DNA of 64,000 nucleotides from Streptomyces sp. DvalAA-43 (GCF_900091725.1 NZ_FMBW01000012.1:124001-188000), one strand, 5' to 3'; positions 1 to 9,366 are shown, counted from the first letter of the stretch. A program made the numbers and translations. Notes: generated by a model from the sequence alone, not told the origin.

Positions 1-2163
1 GCGCAGGGTCTGCGCTCGGGCGAGGAAGAGTCGCTCTGTGTGGGAGTCGATGGCGAGTGCTTGGGTGATGAAGTCGTTCAGCTGGGCCTTGTCGCGTCGC
101 CGCATTCGCCCTCGCCCGGAGGTCAGGGCTCGGGGCAGGTGTTCGATGGGGATGGGCGCTTCGTACGGATGACCTGGAGGCGCCACGAGTTGGGCTGTCG
201 TGTTGCCGTCGGTGTCCATGCGCAGGACGAAGGGGACGATCCATGGCCCGGCCTGGGCGACGTGCACGGTGGCCAGTTCGAAGCGGCCCTTGACGCTGCG
301 GGGTGCGGGCAGGCGGGGCAGATGCCCGAGCGAGCGCAGGAGGTCCTTCACCGAGGAAGCGGCACGTTGCACGTCCTCGCAGCGGATGTCGCTGTCCTCG
401 AAGGGCTTCAGCCCGGCCTTCTTGGCGTCGAGCTTGGGAGCCGCTGTGACCGGGTGCAGGCATTGCACGTGCCGGTTCAGCTTCGGCAGGGTGTCTTTCA
501 GGAACCGCTTGGGGTCGTCCTCTCCGGCCATGGCGAAGTTAACTGGTTTGTCGATCTCCACAAGGCAGCCGATCATGTGGTCGGCTTCTGGGAATTCCTT
601 GTGCAGTGCTTCGACTCGCTGCTCCCGTTCCTGCTTTCGGTGAGCCTTGCGGGCGTCTGGTTCCGCGTGTGACGGTGGCTTGGGGAGACCGGAGACGAGG
701 GTCCCGGGGTTGCGTAGGACCAGTGTGATCTTGGTGGGTCCGGCGTAGTCGTGAATGTCGGGTTCTGCGCTGCGTTCACCGAGGTGCTGGTAGTTGAGCA
801 GCTTGGTGAGGGCCAGATGGACTGCTTGGTAGGTCTTCGGTGCGCAGTGCCAGAGCTCGAAGTGGTAGTGGGCGTCCTCGCGTGCTGGGGAGAGTCGAGG
901 GGGCCGGCGTTGGGGTGTCTTGTCCAGGGCAGGGAGCGGGTCGAAGTTGAGCTTTGCGAGCGGTTCCTTCAAGTTCTCGAAGAGGGTGAGATGGTCGATG
1001 GGCTGCAGGCCGCTTTCCGCCGGGTGGCCGTGCGTGCTGAATACCGGTTGGGCATCAGCGAGATCGGTCCGGGTGAGGTAGGTGTACCCGGTGGCGTGCA
1101 GCAGCAGCGCAGTAGGTTCCTTGTCCTCCTCGGCGCTGCGGTTGACGCCGGCAGCGCGGCGGGGCTCTGTTCGGACGTCCTCGGGGTTGGGGTAGCGGTT
1201 GCTAGAGGGGAGGGAGGGCAGGATGCGCGCGATGCCAGGCTGCCACTGCCACCGCATGTCCTGCTTCTTGCCGCTGACGGTGACCGGTGCGCGGAGCAGC
1301 ATGGGGCGCTCGACGTCACGCAGTGCGCCCTTGGCCAGGTAAAGCAGGACGGTGGCCGTGGCAGGGCTGTCGCCCCGGCGTGGGATGTACGCAGGCTGGG
1401 CCCCACCGAAGCGGACGATGTGGGGAACGGCCCGGAGGATGAGTCGCTGGTCGTGGGGCATGGAGACTACCCGCAGTGCGGTCCGGTGGGTCCAAAGGCC
1501 GTAGGCCCCGTCATCGTCGAGCTCTCGGGGTGGCCAGCTGTAGATGCTGCGCTCACCGCGGTCGGTCAGTTGGCCAAGAACCGAGAAGCCTTCCGCGGTA
1601 TGACCCGGCAGGGACAGCTTGTCGTCCACCCAGCAACCGGCAATGTAGGTGGCAAGCAGCGAGAACGTGCTGCTGTGCGGGGTCGCTGTTCCGTTTGCGG
1701 CCTTTCCGTGGGCCAGGAGGTCGACCTCTGCCTGCGCCCATTCCAGTGGCAGGGCGCGTTTCACGATGGTGGGCCAGTCGACATCGCCCTGGTGGGGCGC
1801 GACGTGCGTAGTGATCCAGAATTCGAGGGCCAACTGCAGGGGAAGCTCATTCTGGGGTGTTCGCATTGCGTGGAGCCAAGGGCCATCTCCCAGCCGGCCT
1901 TCGACCGCGAGGACAGCGGGTTCCACCTGCTCGATCAGCTCGCGCAGGGCATAGGTAGGCAGATACTGGGAGCGTGCTTTTGGGTTGCTGTTCCAGGCGC
2001 GTTCAAGCCGTGCCAGGAGCGACGGTGGGAATTTCGCCGTGTGTACGGTGATGGGCAGTGTGGCTCCGCGGCGTGCCATGAAGCCGGGCGTGATGATGTG
2101 GTCGTAGCGAGGCGGCGGCTTCTTCTTGCCGGAATCCACTGCTGCGCTGTCGGTTTCGGTCAT
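1..2163 (-). CDS. pPIWI-RE protein, N-terminal 721 residues (runs off window)
   Basis: The frame is open from an ATG at 2163 to base 1 with no stop, so the C-terminus lies outside the window. A GGGGA Shine-Dalgarno sits 8 nt before the ATG, and the gene begins 5 nt after the helicase stop, so it is the third gene of a tight operon. The order nuclease, DinG-like helicase, PIWI-like protein is the hallmark of the pPIWI-RE module described bioinformatically by Burroughs, Iyer and Aravind. Residues 1-500 would be the N-terminal and MID-like regions (DUF3962/DUF3893). The RNase H-like PIWI region appears to start near residue 520, with GEDDPKRFL at about 547-555 and QLNDFITQALAIDSH near 694-708. 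The family's conserved Arg and Glu cannot be checked here. Inferred role: nucleic-acid-guided or R-loop-directed interference against invading DNA. The assignment rests on operon logic and sequence appearance, not a search. Confidence 0.8.
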   Translation of the reverse strand, partial: MTETDSAAVDSGKKKPPPRYDHIITPGFMARRGATLPITVHTAKFPPSLLARLERAWNSNPKARSQYLPTYALRELIEQVEPAVLAVEGRLGDGPWLHAMRTPQNELPLQLALEFWITTHVAPHQGDVDWPTIVKRALPLEWAQAEVDLLAHGKAANGTATPHSSTFSLLATYIAGCWVDDKLSLPGHTAEGFSVLGQLTDRGERSIYSWPPRELDDDGAYGLWTHRTALRVVSMPHDQRLILRAVPHIVRFGGAQPAYIPRRGDSPATATVLLYLAKGALRDVERPMLLRAPVTVSGKKQDMRWQWQPGIARILPSLPSSNRYPNPEDVRTEPRRAAGVNRSAEEDKEPTALLLHATGYTYLTRTDLADAQPVFSTHGHPAESGLQPIDHLTLFENLKEPLAKLNFDPLPALDKTPQRRPPRLSPAREDAHYHFELWHCAPKTYQAVHLALTKLLNYQHLGERSAEPDIHDYAGPTKITLVLRNPGTLVSGLPKPPSHAEPDARKAHRKQEREQRVEALHKEFPEADHMIGCLVEIDKPVNFAMAGEDDPKRFLKDTLPKLNRHVQCLHPVTAAPKLDAKKAGLKPFEDSDIRCEDVQRAASSVKDLLRSLGHLPRLPAPRSVKGRFELATVHVAQAGPWIVPFVLRMDTDGNTTAQLVAPPGHPYEAPIPIEHLPRALTSGRGRMRRRDKAQLNDFITQALAIDSHTERLFLARAQTLR

Positions 2164-2168
2164 GTCTG

Positions 2169-5100
2169 TTATCCCCAGTCGATGGTGTCGAGAAGGTGCC
2201 CCAGCAGACTCCACGTGGCGGTGTAGATCTCATGGTTGAGGCGCACGTGGGAGTCGGCTGCCGGCCCTGGATCGGCGAGCATGCGGCGTGTGAGTTCTCG
2301 GCAGGCGATCAGCACGCTGGTTCGCTCGGTGTCCGGGGCGGTGTCGCGAGGGTCTGCCGCGCGTGGGGCGAACGCCGCGTCAAGGAGGTAGACCTGGACG
2401 GGCACATTGCCGCGCAGCCCCCGACCGGTTGTCTGGTAGAGCGAAGCTGACTGGTCTGAGATGAAGGCGTGGCGCAGGTAGTCGTCTTTCATCGCCCGGA
2501 AGTTGAGAGGGCGGCCCATCATCGTCCCCCAGGTGGCACGAGCGCCGTACGCCAGTTTCCTCATCTCGCCCGCCGCGTCGGTGCCGGGGGTGTCGCACAG
2601 AACCGGCTTCAGAAGGCGCTGTATGGCCTGGGCGTTGAGAATGGCGAGAGGGAAGGAGAGGTCGGTGGGCGGGGGGTGGAGGCGTGCCAGGTAGAAGATG
2701 GCCTGGATTGCGGCGACCCCGTGGTCGTTGAGCATGTTGTGGCCGCGGCCAGCAGAGCCCTCGGCAGCCGCCATGACCTGGGCATCGGTCTTTGGGAAGG
2801 CAGAGATGCGGCGATGGTTGAGTCCGTAGAGCCCGGGCGCCCGGCGGTCGGGTACGACGTGCACCGCACGCACGGCTGTCCGGGTGTTCATGTAGTGGGC
2901 GCTGGTGGCTGCGTCCTCGGTGCTGAGCACCACGAACAGAGCCCTTCTGCGCTCAGGTTCGCATCCTTGGAGTACCTGTTCCAGGAGAGACAGGGGCGCC
3001 CCGGGGTCGGGGGTGCAGACCGCGTCCGTCATCGCCCTCACGGCGGCTTGGCGGGCGCTGCGGCCACCGGCTCCTGAGACGTAGATGCCGCGTTCGTGCC
3101 CAGGGCGCCGCCGCGGCCGGGTGTAGAACCTGCTTTCCCGGATGGCAGCGGCACAGTCGGGAGGCTCGTGCAGAATCAGTGTGGGGAGAACGTCGATGTG
3201 GTAGCGGGCAGAGAGCGGGTTGTAGCTGGTCGCCGAGGACAGCAGCACGTGCGGGCCCTCGACTCCCTCACAGGCAAGCATGTCGTGCAGGTGATAGAGC
3301 AGCCACCGTCCGACCCCGCGAAGCCACAACAAGTCCAGCGAACCTCTGCCCTCCTTTGGGCTGGGGGTCCACTGGAGGGCCATCATGTTGCCCATCGGCT
3401 GTTCGGGCACAACCGCGAGCAGTTCTGGCCTCGGCTGGTGGGCGAGCAGATTGTTCGTGTCCTCCACGGCCATAAGCGCGCGGAGCGATTCCTGCATGTG
3501 GGAAAGCTCGAACACGGTGGTTGTGACGCGGGCACTCCAACAGCCCGCGATGAGGACTCGCGCGAGCTCGGCCAAGCGATCGTCGGGGTGGGGCATGTCC
3601 TCGGGGATGTGGTGCGTGAGCCAGTCCTGGGCTACTTCCTCGGCGCTCTTCTCGGTGTCGTACCCAGAGGTCATCGTGTCGACCAGCGACTTCAGGCTGG
3701 CGGGAGGGGAACCGAAGGGGTCTTCGACAAGACGGGCGAAGTGAGTATGGAAGTACTCCTCGGCTCGCTCCCACAGGTGCGACTGCTGCTGCTCTTCGAC
3801 TCGGCTGGTGATGCCGTGCAAGGCCCGCGCCAGCCGCATGAGCAGGGTGTGCCCGCTGAACGGCCCGTCAGCCGTCACCTCCTCCAAGAGCTCGCCGCCC
3901 GCGTCCCGGGCCTCCTCGTGCCCCTCGGCCGACGGCCTCATGAGCAGCGGCAGCAACCCGGCCAGAGCCTCGGCGTGATAGGTCGCGTACTGCTGGTATC
4001 GCCGCCCCTGCCGGTCCGCCATCGGCCGGTACCACGTGCGCGCCAGCCCCTCATGCCAGGCCAGCGCAATGCGGCTGCTCCAGCCGTCGGGACTAGTCAG
4101 TGGTTCGTGGTGCATGAACGCCTTGTCGAACTGCGTCATCACCTGGTCGGCCTCGTCGGCCACGAGGAGGTCGAGTTCGTGCTGGGCAGGAATCACCCAC
4201 TGCGTCTTGTAGGAGGCGGGCTCCGCCCTGCTGGCGAGGAGGGCGGCTGGCGTCGCTACCCAGACCTGTGCCGTAGGGATTCGGCGTACGGCTGCCTGTG
4301 CCGGGCACACCGCGAGAAGCGGACAGTCGACAATCGGTGCTCGTTTGCCCGAGGTGTCGACACGTAGCTTGTTCCGGCAGGGGCGCTCATCCATGGAGAG
4401 CGGTGTGGCAACGGGACCGGAGGGTTCGAGAAGACTGTCCAGCAGGCAGATGTCTGTAGTGAAGGCAGCGACCTCGTCGTTGCCGTCCGGAAGGGGCGGC
4501 GCCTGGCCGTTGTCCGGTGCGTAGAGAAGGTCGTCCCAGTAGCGTTCCACGTGCGCGGGACGGTTCCTGTGGCCGATCAACGGAACGGCGTCGATGCCCA
4601 GACTCCGGAAGAAACGGACCTTCTCCAGTGCGTTCCCGACGGAGGAGACCAGGTACCCGACCCTGAGCCCGCGGTCGGTACAGATTTTGACCAGAACGTC
4701 GTTAAAGGTGGTCTTCCCTGAGTTCATCAGGCCCACGACGTGAGCCAGTCCGTCGATCGTGAAGATGTCGAGGCCGTCCGTCAGGCATCCGGCCTTGCTG
4801 TCCGTGCGAGAAAAGACCATCCTCCCTACACGGCCGGTAAAATTCTCCGTACGGTATCGCTCACTTGTACTGAGCCGCTGATCCATCTCCTTGGCCGCTT
4901 GGCGGAAGTCGTCCTCCGTAAGCTGCGGGAAGGGACGCCTGGTTCTGCGCGTCTTAGGTTCCAGACGCCGCTCGGGTGCAGCCTCCTCCAGCCAGTCAGG
5001 AATCCGGAACCGGAGGATGCTGCCGTCCGATCGCTTGAGCCGTACCCGCATCCCCGGCGAAGCGGGATCATGACCTGCCTCCACCTTGTAGGACACGGGT

Positions 5101-5537
5101 ACCGACATCGCATCCCTATACGCCTGCTCCCGCTCCGGCAGCGTGGAACTTCCCCGGCGACGAAGAACGCTGCCGTGGACCACGCGCGGCCCGGCACCCT
5201 CGTCAAGCTCGAACAACCGCAGGTGGGGAGGCACCTTGCAGTAGTCGTTGAGACGCAGCCGCCACTGGCCGCCCCGCGCCGTAGGCCCCATGCGGCGACG
5301 CACGTTTCGCACGACCGTCTCGGTGCCAGCCCCCGGCAGGGCGTACCCGTCGAGCAACTTGCGCATCAGGGTGGCCGGCTGGCCGGGCGCGTACTCGGAC
5401 AGGAAAAACAGCCCGAGCTCGACTCGGAAGAACTCACGGACCGACAAGAAGAGCTTGATACTCTCGGCCACGCCTGATGACGACGCCTTCTTTTCCAGCG
5501 CTTCGAACCAGCCTTCAACGTCCCGGCTCATCGACAT
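2169..5537 (-). CDS. DinG-like SF2 helicase of the pPIWI-RE module
   Basis: A 1122-residue protein. Residues 1-130 match the position expected of the pPIWI_RE_Z-type N-terminal region. The helicase core has a Walker A-like GLMNSGKTT at 269-277, a DEAD box at 461-464 (LLVADEAD) and a motif VI-like QTTGRGLRG at 1035-1043. Cysteines 364, 387, 405 and 411 lie between the Walker A and DEAD motifs, where XPD/DinG helicases hold a 4Fe-4S cluster, so an iron-sulphur cluster is likely. Its predicted job is ATP-driven unwinding of target DNA or hybrids for the PIWI-like and nuclease partners. It overlaps the end of the upstream nuclease gene by 10 bp and precedes the pPIWI-RE gene by 5 bp, implying one transcript and coupled translation. 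Confidence 0.85.
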   Translation of the reverse strand: MSMSRDVEGWFEALEKKASSSGVAESIKLFLSVREFFRVELGLFFLSEYAPGQPATLMRKLLDGYALPGAGTETVVRNVRRRMGPTARGGQWRLRLNDYCKVPPHLRLFELDEGAGPRVVHGSVLRRRGSSTLPEREQAYRDAMSVPVSYKVEAGHDPASPGMRVRLKRSDGSILRFRIPDWLEEAAPERRLEPKTRRTRRPFPQLTEDDFRQAAKEMDQRLSTSERYRTENFTGRVGRMVFSRTDSKAGCLTDGLDIFTIDGLAHVVGLMNSGKTTFNDVLVKICTDRGLRVGYLVSSVGNALEKVRFFRSLGIDAVPLIGHRNRPAHVERYWDDLLYAPDNGQAPPLPDGNDEVAAFTTDICLLDSLLEPSGPVATPLSMDERPCRNKLRVDTSGKRAPIVDCPLLAVCPAQAAVRRIPTAQVWVATPAALLASRAEPASYKTQWVIPAQHELDLLVADEADQVMTQFDKAFMHHEPLTSPDGWSSRIALAWHEGLARTWYRPMADRQGRRYQQYATYHAEALAGLLPLLMRPSAEGHEEARDAGGELLEEVTADGPFSGHTLLMRLARALHGITSRVEEQQQSHLWERAEEYFHTHFARLVEDPFGSPPASLKSLVDTMTSGYDTEKSAEEVAQDWLTHHIPEDMPHPDDRLAELARVLIAGCWSARVTTTVFELSHMQESLRALMAVEDTNNLLAHQPRPELLAVVPEQPMGNMMALQWTPSPKEGRGSLDLLWLRGVGRWLLYHLHDMLACEGVEGPHVLLSSATSYNPLSARYHIDVLPTLILHEPPDCAAAIRESRFYTRPRRRPGHERGIYVSGAGGRSARQAAVRAMTDAVCTPDPGAPLSLLEQVLQGCEPERRRALFVVLSTEDAATSAHYMNTRTAVRAVHVVPDRRAPGLYGLNHRRISAFPKTDAQVMAAAEGSAGRGHNMLNDHGVAAIQAIFYLARLHPPPTDLSFPLAILNAQAIQRLLKPVLCDTPGTDAAGEMRKLAYGARATWGTMMGRPLNFRAMKDDYLRHAFISDQSASLYQTTGRGLRGNVPVQVYLLDAAFAPRAADPRDTAPDTERTSVLIACRELTRRMLADPGPAADSHVRLNHEIYTATWSLLGHLLDTIDWG

Positions 5538-6727
5538 CGCCGCCCGCCATGCGCCAGGACGGCGGCGACGAACGCAGTCTCACTCATGACCTCAATTCCC
5601 TGCACGCGCCCTTGCAGCGAAGTGGTGAGGTCATCCACGTAGTCGGGTTGTTCAAAGCGGTGCTGTGCGATTACGAGGATCCGCCGCTTCGAGGCAGCAC
5701 GTGGGTTCCAGCGAAAAGAGCGCCCGAGAAGTGTGGCGCTGGCGTGATCCTTCACGTCGGCGGCCCACCACTCACCGACTCCCATTTTTCCGGTACCTTC
5801 GAAGTCGATGGCCACGTCCACCGCATCCATGCCCCACCAAGGGCGCATACGCTGTCCGAATTCCGGCTCCAGGGCAGCAAACATCCGTTGCTCCGCCAGC
5901 CCGGGATCGTGGAAGAAGCGCCGAACAGCCCTGTTCTGCACAAAGTATTCGGACATGGTCTCCACAGTTCGGGCAACCGGACTACCCGTGCAGCCCGGCG
6001 TTCCGCAGTCACACTGACCGGAGACCGGGTTCTCGCAGCCGTCGCAGAAGCTGAGTACGACGCCGCTGCTGGCCGGCTGAGCCCGGTAGCACTGGCCGAA
6101 CCAGTGCTTCACCCACGGCTGCCCGTTGGGGTCCGTCGCAGGGAACGCCCGTAGTAGACCCAGAAGGTCGATGTCGGAGGCAACCGCGTGCTTCGTCAGG
6201 AAGCCCCGGAGCTGTACGTAGTTGTCCTGGACCTCCTGTTCGGTTTCCCCGTTTCGGTCGGCCACGGCGATCATCAGCTCGTAGCACCGATTCTCGACCA
6301 GTTCCGCTTCAGGGTCCTTGGACAGCAGGAGCCGCGCGGCTTGTTCGGCAAACGCCGACGGTTGACCGTCTTCGATCAGAAGTAGATCAGAATCGCTCTG
6401 AGCGACCCACAGCGCAAGGGGCCATTGCCCGAGAGGTACGCGGCACCAGCGGAAAACATCCGCATGCGAGGTCACCTCGCGGCAGCCGTCCTCCAACGCC
6501 CGCCAAAGCAGGCGCGTTACACCGGCCTTCCACGCCGGAGGAAAGCCCGTGGGGTCTCCGGAAGGCTGAGCGGAGCTCCACAGCGCCTTCTGCTGGTTTG
6601 CCTGGATCCCCGCCAGACCCGCTGCCAGCAGTTCGAGCGTCATGTAGTCGTCGGCCAGGTCAGGAGACACTTGCATCAGACGTGACAGCCGCGCCGGATC
6701 CCCCGGCAGTGTTGCGTGGGCGGCCAA
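5528..6727 (-). CDS. Restriction-endonuclease-fold protein of the pPIWI-RE module
   Basis: A 399-residue protein and first gene of the pPIWI-RE operon. Its TTG start is preceded by GAGGGG at 5 nt. The N-terminal 200 residues are mostly helical and resemble the pPIWI_RE_Y region. A cysteine cluster at 228, 231, 239, 241 and 246 (CDGCENPVSGQCDCG) looks like a zinc knuckle. The C-terminal 100 residues have acidic residues 301 and 308 followed by a D-x-K at 324-326 (AADVKDH), compatible with a PD-(D/E)xK core. By family knowledge this partner is the nuclease or a nuclease-derived DNA-binding subunit of the system. Which residues are catalytic is inferred; a canonical (D/E)xK reads here as DVK, so activity is uncertain. 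Confidence 0.75.
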   Translation of the reverse strand: MAAHATLPGDPARLSRLMQVSPDLADDYMTLELLAAGLAGIQANQQKALWSSAQPSGDPTGFPPAWKAGVTRLLWRALEDGCREVTSHADVFRWCRVPLGQWPLALWVAQSDSDLLLIEDGQPSAFAEQAARLLLSKDPEAELVENRCYELMIAVADRNGETEQEVQDNYVQLRGFLTKHAVASDIDLLGLLRAFPATDPNGQPWVKHWFGQCYRAQPASSGVVLSFCDGCENPVSGQCDCGTPGCTGSPVARTVETMSEYFVQNRAVRRFFHDPGLAEQRMFAALEPEFGQRMRPWWGMDAVDVAIDFEGTGKMGVGEWWAADVKDHASATLLGRSFRWNPRAASKRRILVIAQHRFEQPDYVDDLTTSLQGRVQGIEVMSETAFVAAVLAHGGRRCR

Positions 6728-7122
6728 GAGAACCCCTCAATGATCACCAAATGCCACTGAAACATAGCAGAGAGTAGCTGATGGTGAGGTCGGGCTGCAT
6801 GTACCGCGCATGGTCCCGTGCTTCTTTCTGGCAACGCGGTCTGGCTCCAGTCCCGATACCTGCTGGGACACCCTCTCTCAGCGGGCCCTGGAGGCGGAAC
6901 GGGCCCAGACTTCAAGATCGCGGCCGTACGGGCAGCCGCATGGGCCGCTCCCCGCCATGTCTCACAACTCATAGCGGTGGCCTACGAGACTCGACAGGCA
7001 CGTGCATGTCCAGGACGATGCGTGGGCGAAGACGGCCGCGCTGTACTGGCATGGGCGCTGTGAGTTGCAGACCGCCCGGTAGGACTCCAGCGGCGGACGC
7101 TCACCCTGTGCGCGATGTGGGC
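6728..7122. other. Intergenic region upstream of the pPIWI-RE operon
   Basis: About 395 bp with no credible gene on either strand. It should hold the promoter of the minus-strand pPIWI-RE operon. A TATGTT hexamer on the minus strand at 6766-6761 is a plausible -10 about 35 nt upstream of the TTG at 6727, but no good -35 lies 17-18 nt further up. Confidence 0.35.
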
Positions 7123-7747
7123 TCAGCCCAGCCCGTGTACCAGACGGGCGGTGTCGTGGACTTCGTAGGCGCGTCTTTCCAAGCTGGTCGCGTACTGCTG
7201 CGCCTCGTCACTGCCTTGGGACAGCAGTAGGCCGGATATGCCGAGCAGGCGTGCGCTGCCCAGGCAGGCCACGTCCAGAGCGAGAGAGAGCATCTCAGGG
7301 GAGATCTCGTGGGCGGACAGAACGCCCTCGATAGCGGGTCATGTGGACGACGCCTACGGGAGTGCTGTGCGTGACTTGGCTGAGGAGCGAGTAGGTCACG
7401 GGAAGCCAGCCCGGCTCGGGATAGGGCGTCCCCATCAGCAGGAGCATCTTGTCGATCGACGGCAGAGGCTGACGACCCTTGATGATCGTCTCCGGACCCT
7501 CGACGACGTTATCGGGTGTCTTCAGCAACCTGGTGGCTGCGGCGAGGGCAACACCGTTGCTGGCGAACGCAGCGATCGCGTTCTGCTTTTTCCGGAATTC
7601 GTCGAAGTACTGAGTGGACCGCCGCACGAACGCTTCCTCGTCGTGCAGGTCCTGAGTCAGCCAGGTGAAACGAGCCGCTTCCTCCAGAAGCATCCACGCG
7701 GCAAACACTGTTGTGACTGTTGAATGATCGTCGAAGGTGTTCATCAC
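7123..7747 (-). pseudogene. Frameshifted helical protein, possibly DUF5677-like
   Basis: Two overlapping minus-strand frames together encode about 207 residues of continuous-looking protein. The first part starts at GTG 7747 (or ATG 7744) and contains LLEEAARFTWLTQDLHDEE. It loses frame near 7336, where one extra C (or two missing bases) follows VVHMT. The downstream frame continues as AIEGVLSAHEISPEML and ends in TGA at 7123. Without the shift the first frame stops after 150 residues. The helical pattern recalls DUF5677/HEPN-like proteins, but I am not certain of the family. It lies upstream of the pPIWI-RE operon in the same direction, with nearly 400 bp between. Confidence 0.55.
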
Positions 7748-8015
7748 GGTGGAGAACGTGGAATGGGCGCTTAGAAGGCGCCTGCTTTACCCAAGAGGGA
7801 TACCTTCTGACCTGCGGGTTTCCTGGCATGTGACGGTGTGTCATGTGTTTTGTGGGACGCATGTGGGATTTGGTGGCGCATGGGTACTGTGGGACATGGA
7901 TGCTCATCGGCGACTCGGGCGCAGTCTTTCCTGCGACCTTCACGCCCTCGAAGCCTCTTCGGAAATAATCCAGCCTAGGCCCGGCGTTGATGACCCCTGA
8001 ACCGAGAAGGGGGAG
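7748..8015. other. Divergent intergenic region
   Basis: This stretch separates the minus-strand frameshifted gene from the plus-strand nuclease-fold gene and should carry both promoters. Around 7850-7900 there are loose repeats of TGTGGGAC and CATG, but I see no clear promoter or palindrome. Confidence 0.3.
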
Positions 8016-8912
8016 GTGTCGGGGCTGAAGCTGTTCCGCACGGACACGACGAATAGCGACGTGACCGAGGTCGCGCCGCATCTTGCTGAGGTCGAGGCAG
8101 ATGTACAGCGGCTCGTTGAGGAGCATATGGAGGCTCTGCTGGGCGTCCGCTTCCTGGCGAGCGAGTACGGCACCGGGCCGGTCCACGGCGGCCGGATTGA
8201 CTCGCTCGGGCTGGACGAGAATGGATCACCGGTCATCGTCGAATACAAGCGGGGCGTCGATGCCGGTGTCATCAATCAGGGCCTCTTCTACTTGGCGTGG
8301 TTGATGGATCATCGCGCCGAGTTCGAGCACCTGGTCCGCGGCCGGCTCGGGGTGATGGCCGCATCCCAGGTGCTGTGGAGCGGACCGCGCCTTGTCTGTA
8401 TCGCCGGCGACTTCACGCGCTACGACGTACATGCCGTGCGTGAGCACCGGAGGTCGATCGACCTGGTCCGCTACCGGCTTTTCGGCAGTGACCTGCTCGG
8501 GCTTGAGACCGTAGCGTCCGTGGGCGGCGGTATACAGGTAGCCCGTCGGGGGCGCCGACGGGCTACCGCGCGGGCAGCAGTCGATGTCCAGGGCGGGGCG
8601 ATGGTGGAGCTGGCCGATGCGGTCGACGAGGCGCTGCTCGGTCTCGGAGACGGCGTGAACCGCGTCGAGCGCAAGCAGTACCGGGCGTATCAGCGGCTGC
8701 GGAACTTCGCCTGCCTCTGCCCGCCGCAGCGCACCAAGCTGCTGGTTTACCTGAAGGTCGATCCGAAGGACGTAGACCTCGTCCCGGGGTTCACTCGGGA
8801 CGTGTCTGGGCTCGGCCACCACGGGACGGGCGACCTGGAGGTCCAGCTCCGCACGCCGAGGGACGTGGCGCGAGCGCAGGATCTTTTCCGCGCGAGCTAC
8901 GCGGCGGCGTGA
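8016..8912 (+). CDS. NucS/DUF5655-type endonuclease-fold protein
   Basis: A 298-residue protein starting at GTG 8016 after GAGAAGGGGGAGGT. The N-terminal half resembles the NucS/DUF91-like PD-(D/E)xK fold: an Asp in GRIDSLGLDENG is followed by VIVEYKRG near residue 75, giving the D...ExK arrangement. Residues 205-297 resemble DUF5655, with conserved-looking ERKQYRAYQRLRNFACL and LRTPRDVARAQDLF. Proteins of this two-part layout are commonly annotated as DUF5655-containing and are often near restriction or defence genes. The gene stands alone between divergent neighbours. A role in cleavage or repair of DNA is inferred only from the fold. Confidence 0.75.
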   Translation: MSGLKLFRTDTTNSDVTEVAPHLAEVEADVQRLVEEHMEALLGVRFLASEYGTGPVHGGRIDSLGLDENGSPVIVEYKRGVDAGVINQGLFYLAWLMDHRAEFEHLVRGRLGVMAASQVLWSGPRLVCIAGDFTRYDVHAVREHRRSIDLVRYRLFGSDLLGLETVASVGGGIQVARRGRRRATARAAVDVQGGAMVELADAVDEALLGLGDGVNRVERKQYRAYQRLRNFACLCPPQRTKLLVYLKVDPKDVDLVPGFTRDVSGLGHHGTGDLEVQLRTPRDVARAQDLFRASYAAA

Positions 8913-9366
8913 TGGCCTGATGGCTTTTGGGCATGCGCGCTTCGCGCTTGGTCTGTGGTTTCCCGGGTGGTGCCTTCCGACGTACGGGCAGGTCGTGGCG
9001 GTGGACTATCAATGATGCGCAGGGTTGCCGGTTTGGCCAACCGGCGACCCTGCGCTATGTTCCCCGGCTTTGACGAGGTTCTCGCCGTGGCCTCGTCCAA
9101 CTGAGCTGACGCGCTGATGCCGCGAAGAGCAGTGCTGACGCGATGCCGCAGTGGACGTCACCTACCTGGGGCCGAGTTCGTCTTCCGTCCGTCGCCGCGC
9201 CAACGTCTTGTGGGCCCTCTTGCGGCGCTACGAGCTCACGTCCCCAGTGGCCCTCGCCGCTTGACCGCGGCATGAGAAATGTCTGTGAGAGATCAGCCTG
9301 CCCGTCTGGGCGCGGCGCGGTTTCGGGGCAGGTTGATTCCCGGGTGCGGGCAGCGGGGCGTACCTC
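8913..9366. other. Gene-free stretch holding an orphan promoter palindrome
   Basis: About 450 bp between the nuclease-fold gene and the XRE gene with no convincing reading frame. Its only clear content is the hairpin/promoter element described separately at 9017-9061. The bases on its left side (GTCGGAAGG and surrounding C-rich leader, minus strand) resemble the leader downstream of the copy at 30.95 kb, but no gene follows. Confidence 0.45.
9017..9061 (+). promoter_or_regulatory. Palindromic promoter element, copy A
   Basis: The core GCCGGTTTGGCCAACCGGC lies at 9027-9045. In this copy the arms extend outward (GCGCAGGGT at 9017-9025, ACCCTGCGC at 9047-9055), giving a 17-bp stem with one G-T pair and a 5-nt loop. 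Embedded on the plus strand is TTGGCC (9033-9038), exactly 17 nt, then TATGTT (9056-9061), a good -35/-10 pair. The same arrangement recurs at 30.95, 51.52 and 55.32 kb. Unlike those copies, no nearby gene has an obvious start in either direction. Confidence 0.6.

Noticed and set aside
751..2226. Long plus-strand frame opposite the pPIWI-RE gene
   Set aside because: It lies fully opposite a minus-strand gene with clear protein character and operon context; the composition is that of a GC-rich shadow frame.
6781..7230. Plus-strand frame of 149 codons upstream of the pPIWI-RE operon
   Set aside because: It has basic, low-complexity composition, no ribosome site, and overlaps the end of the frameshifted minus-strand gene.
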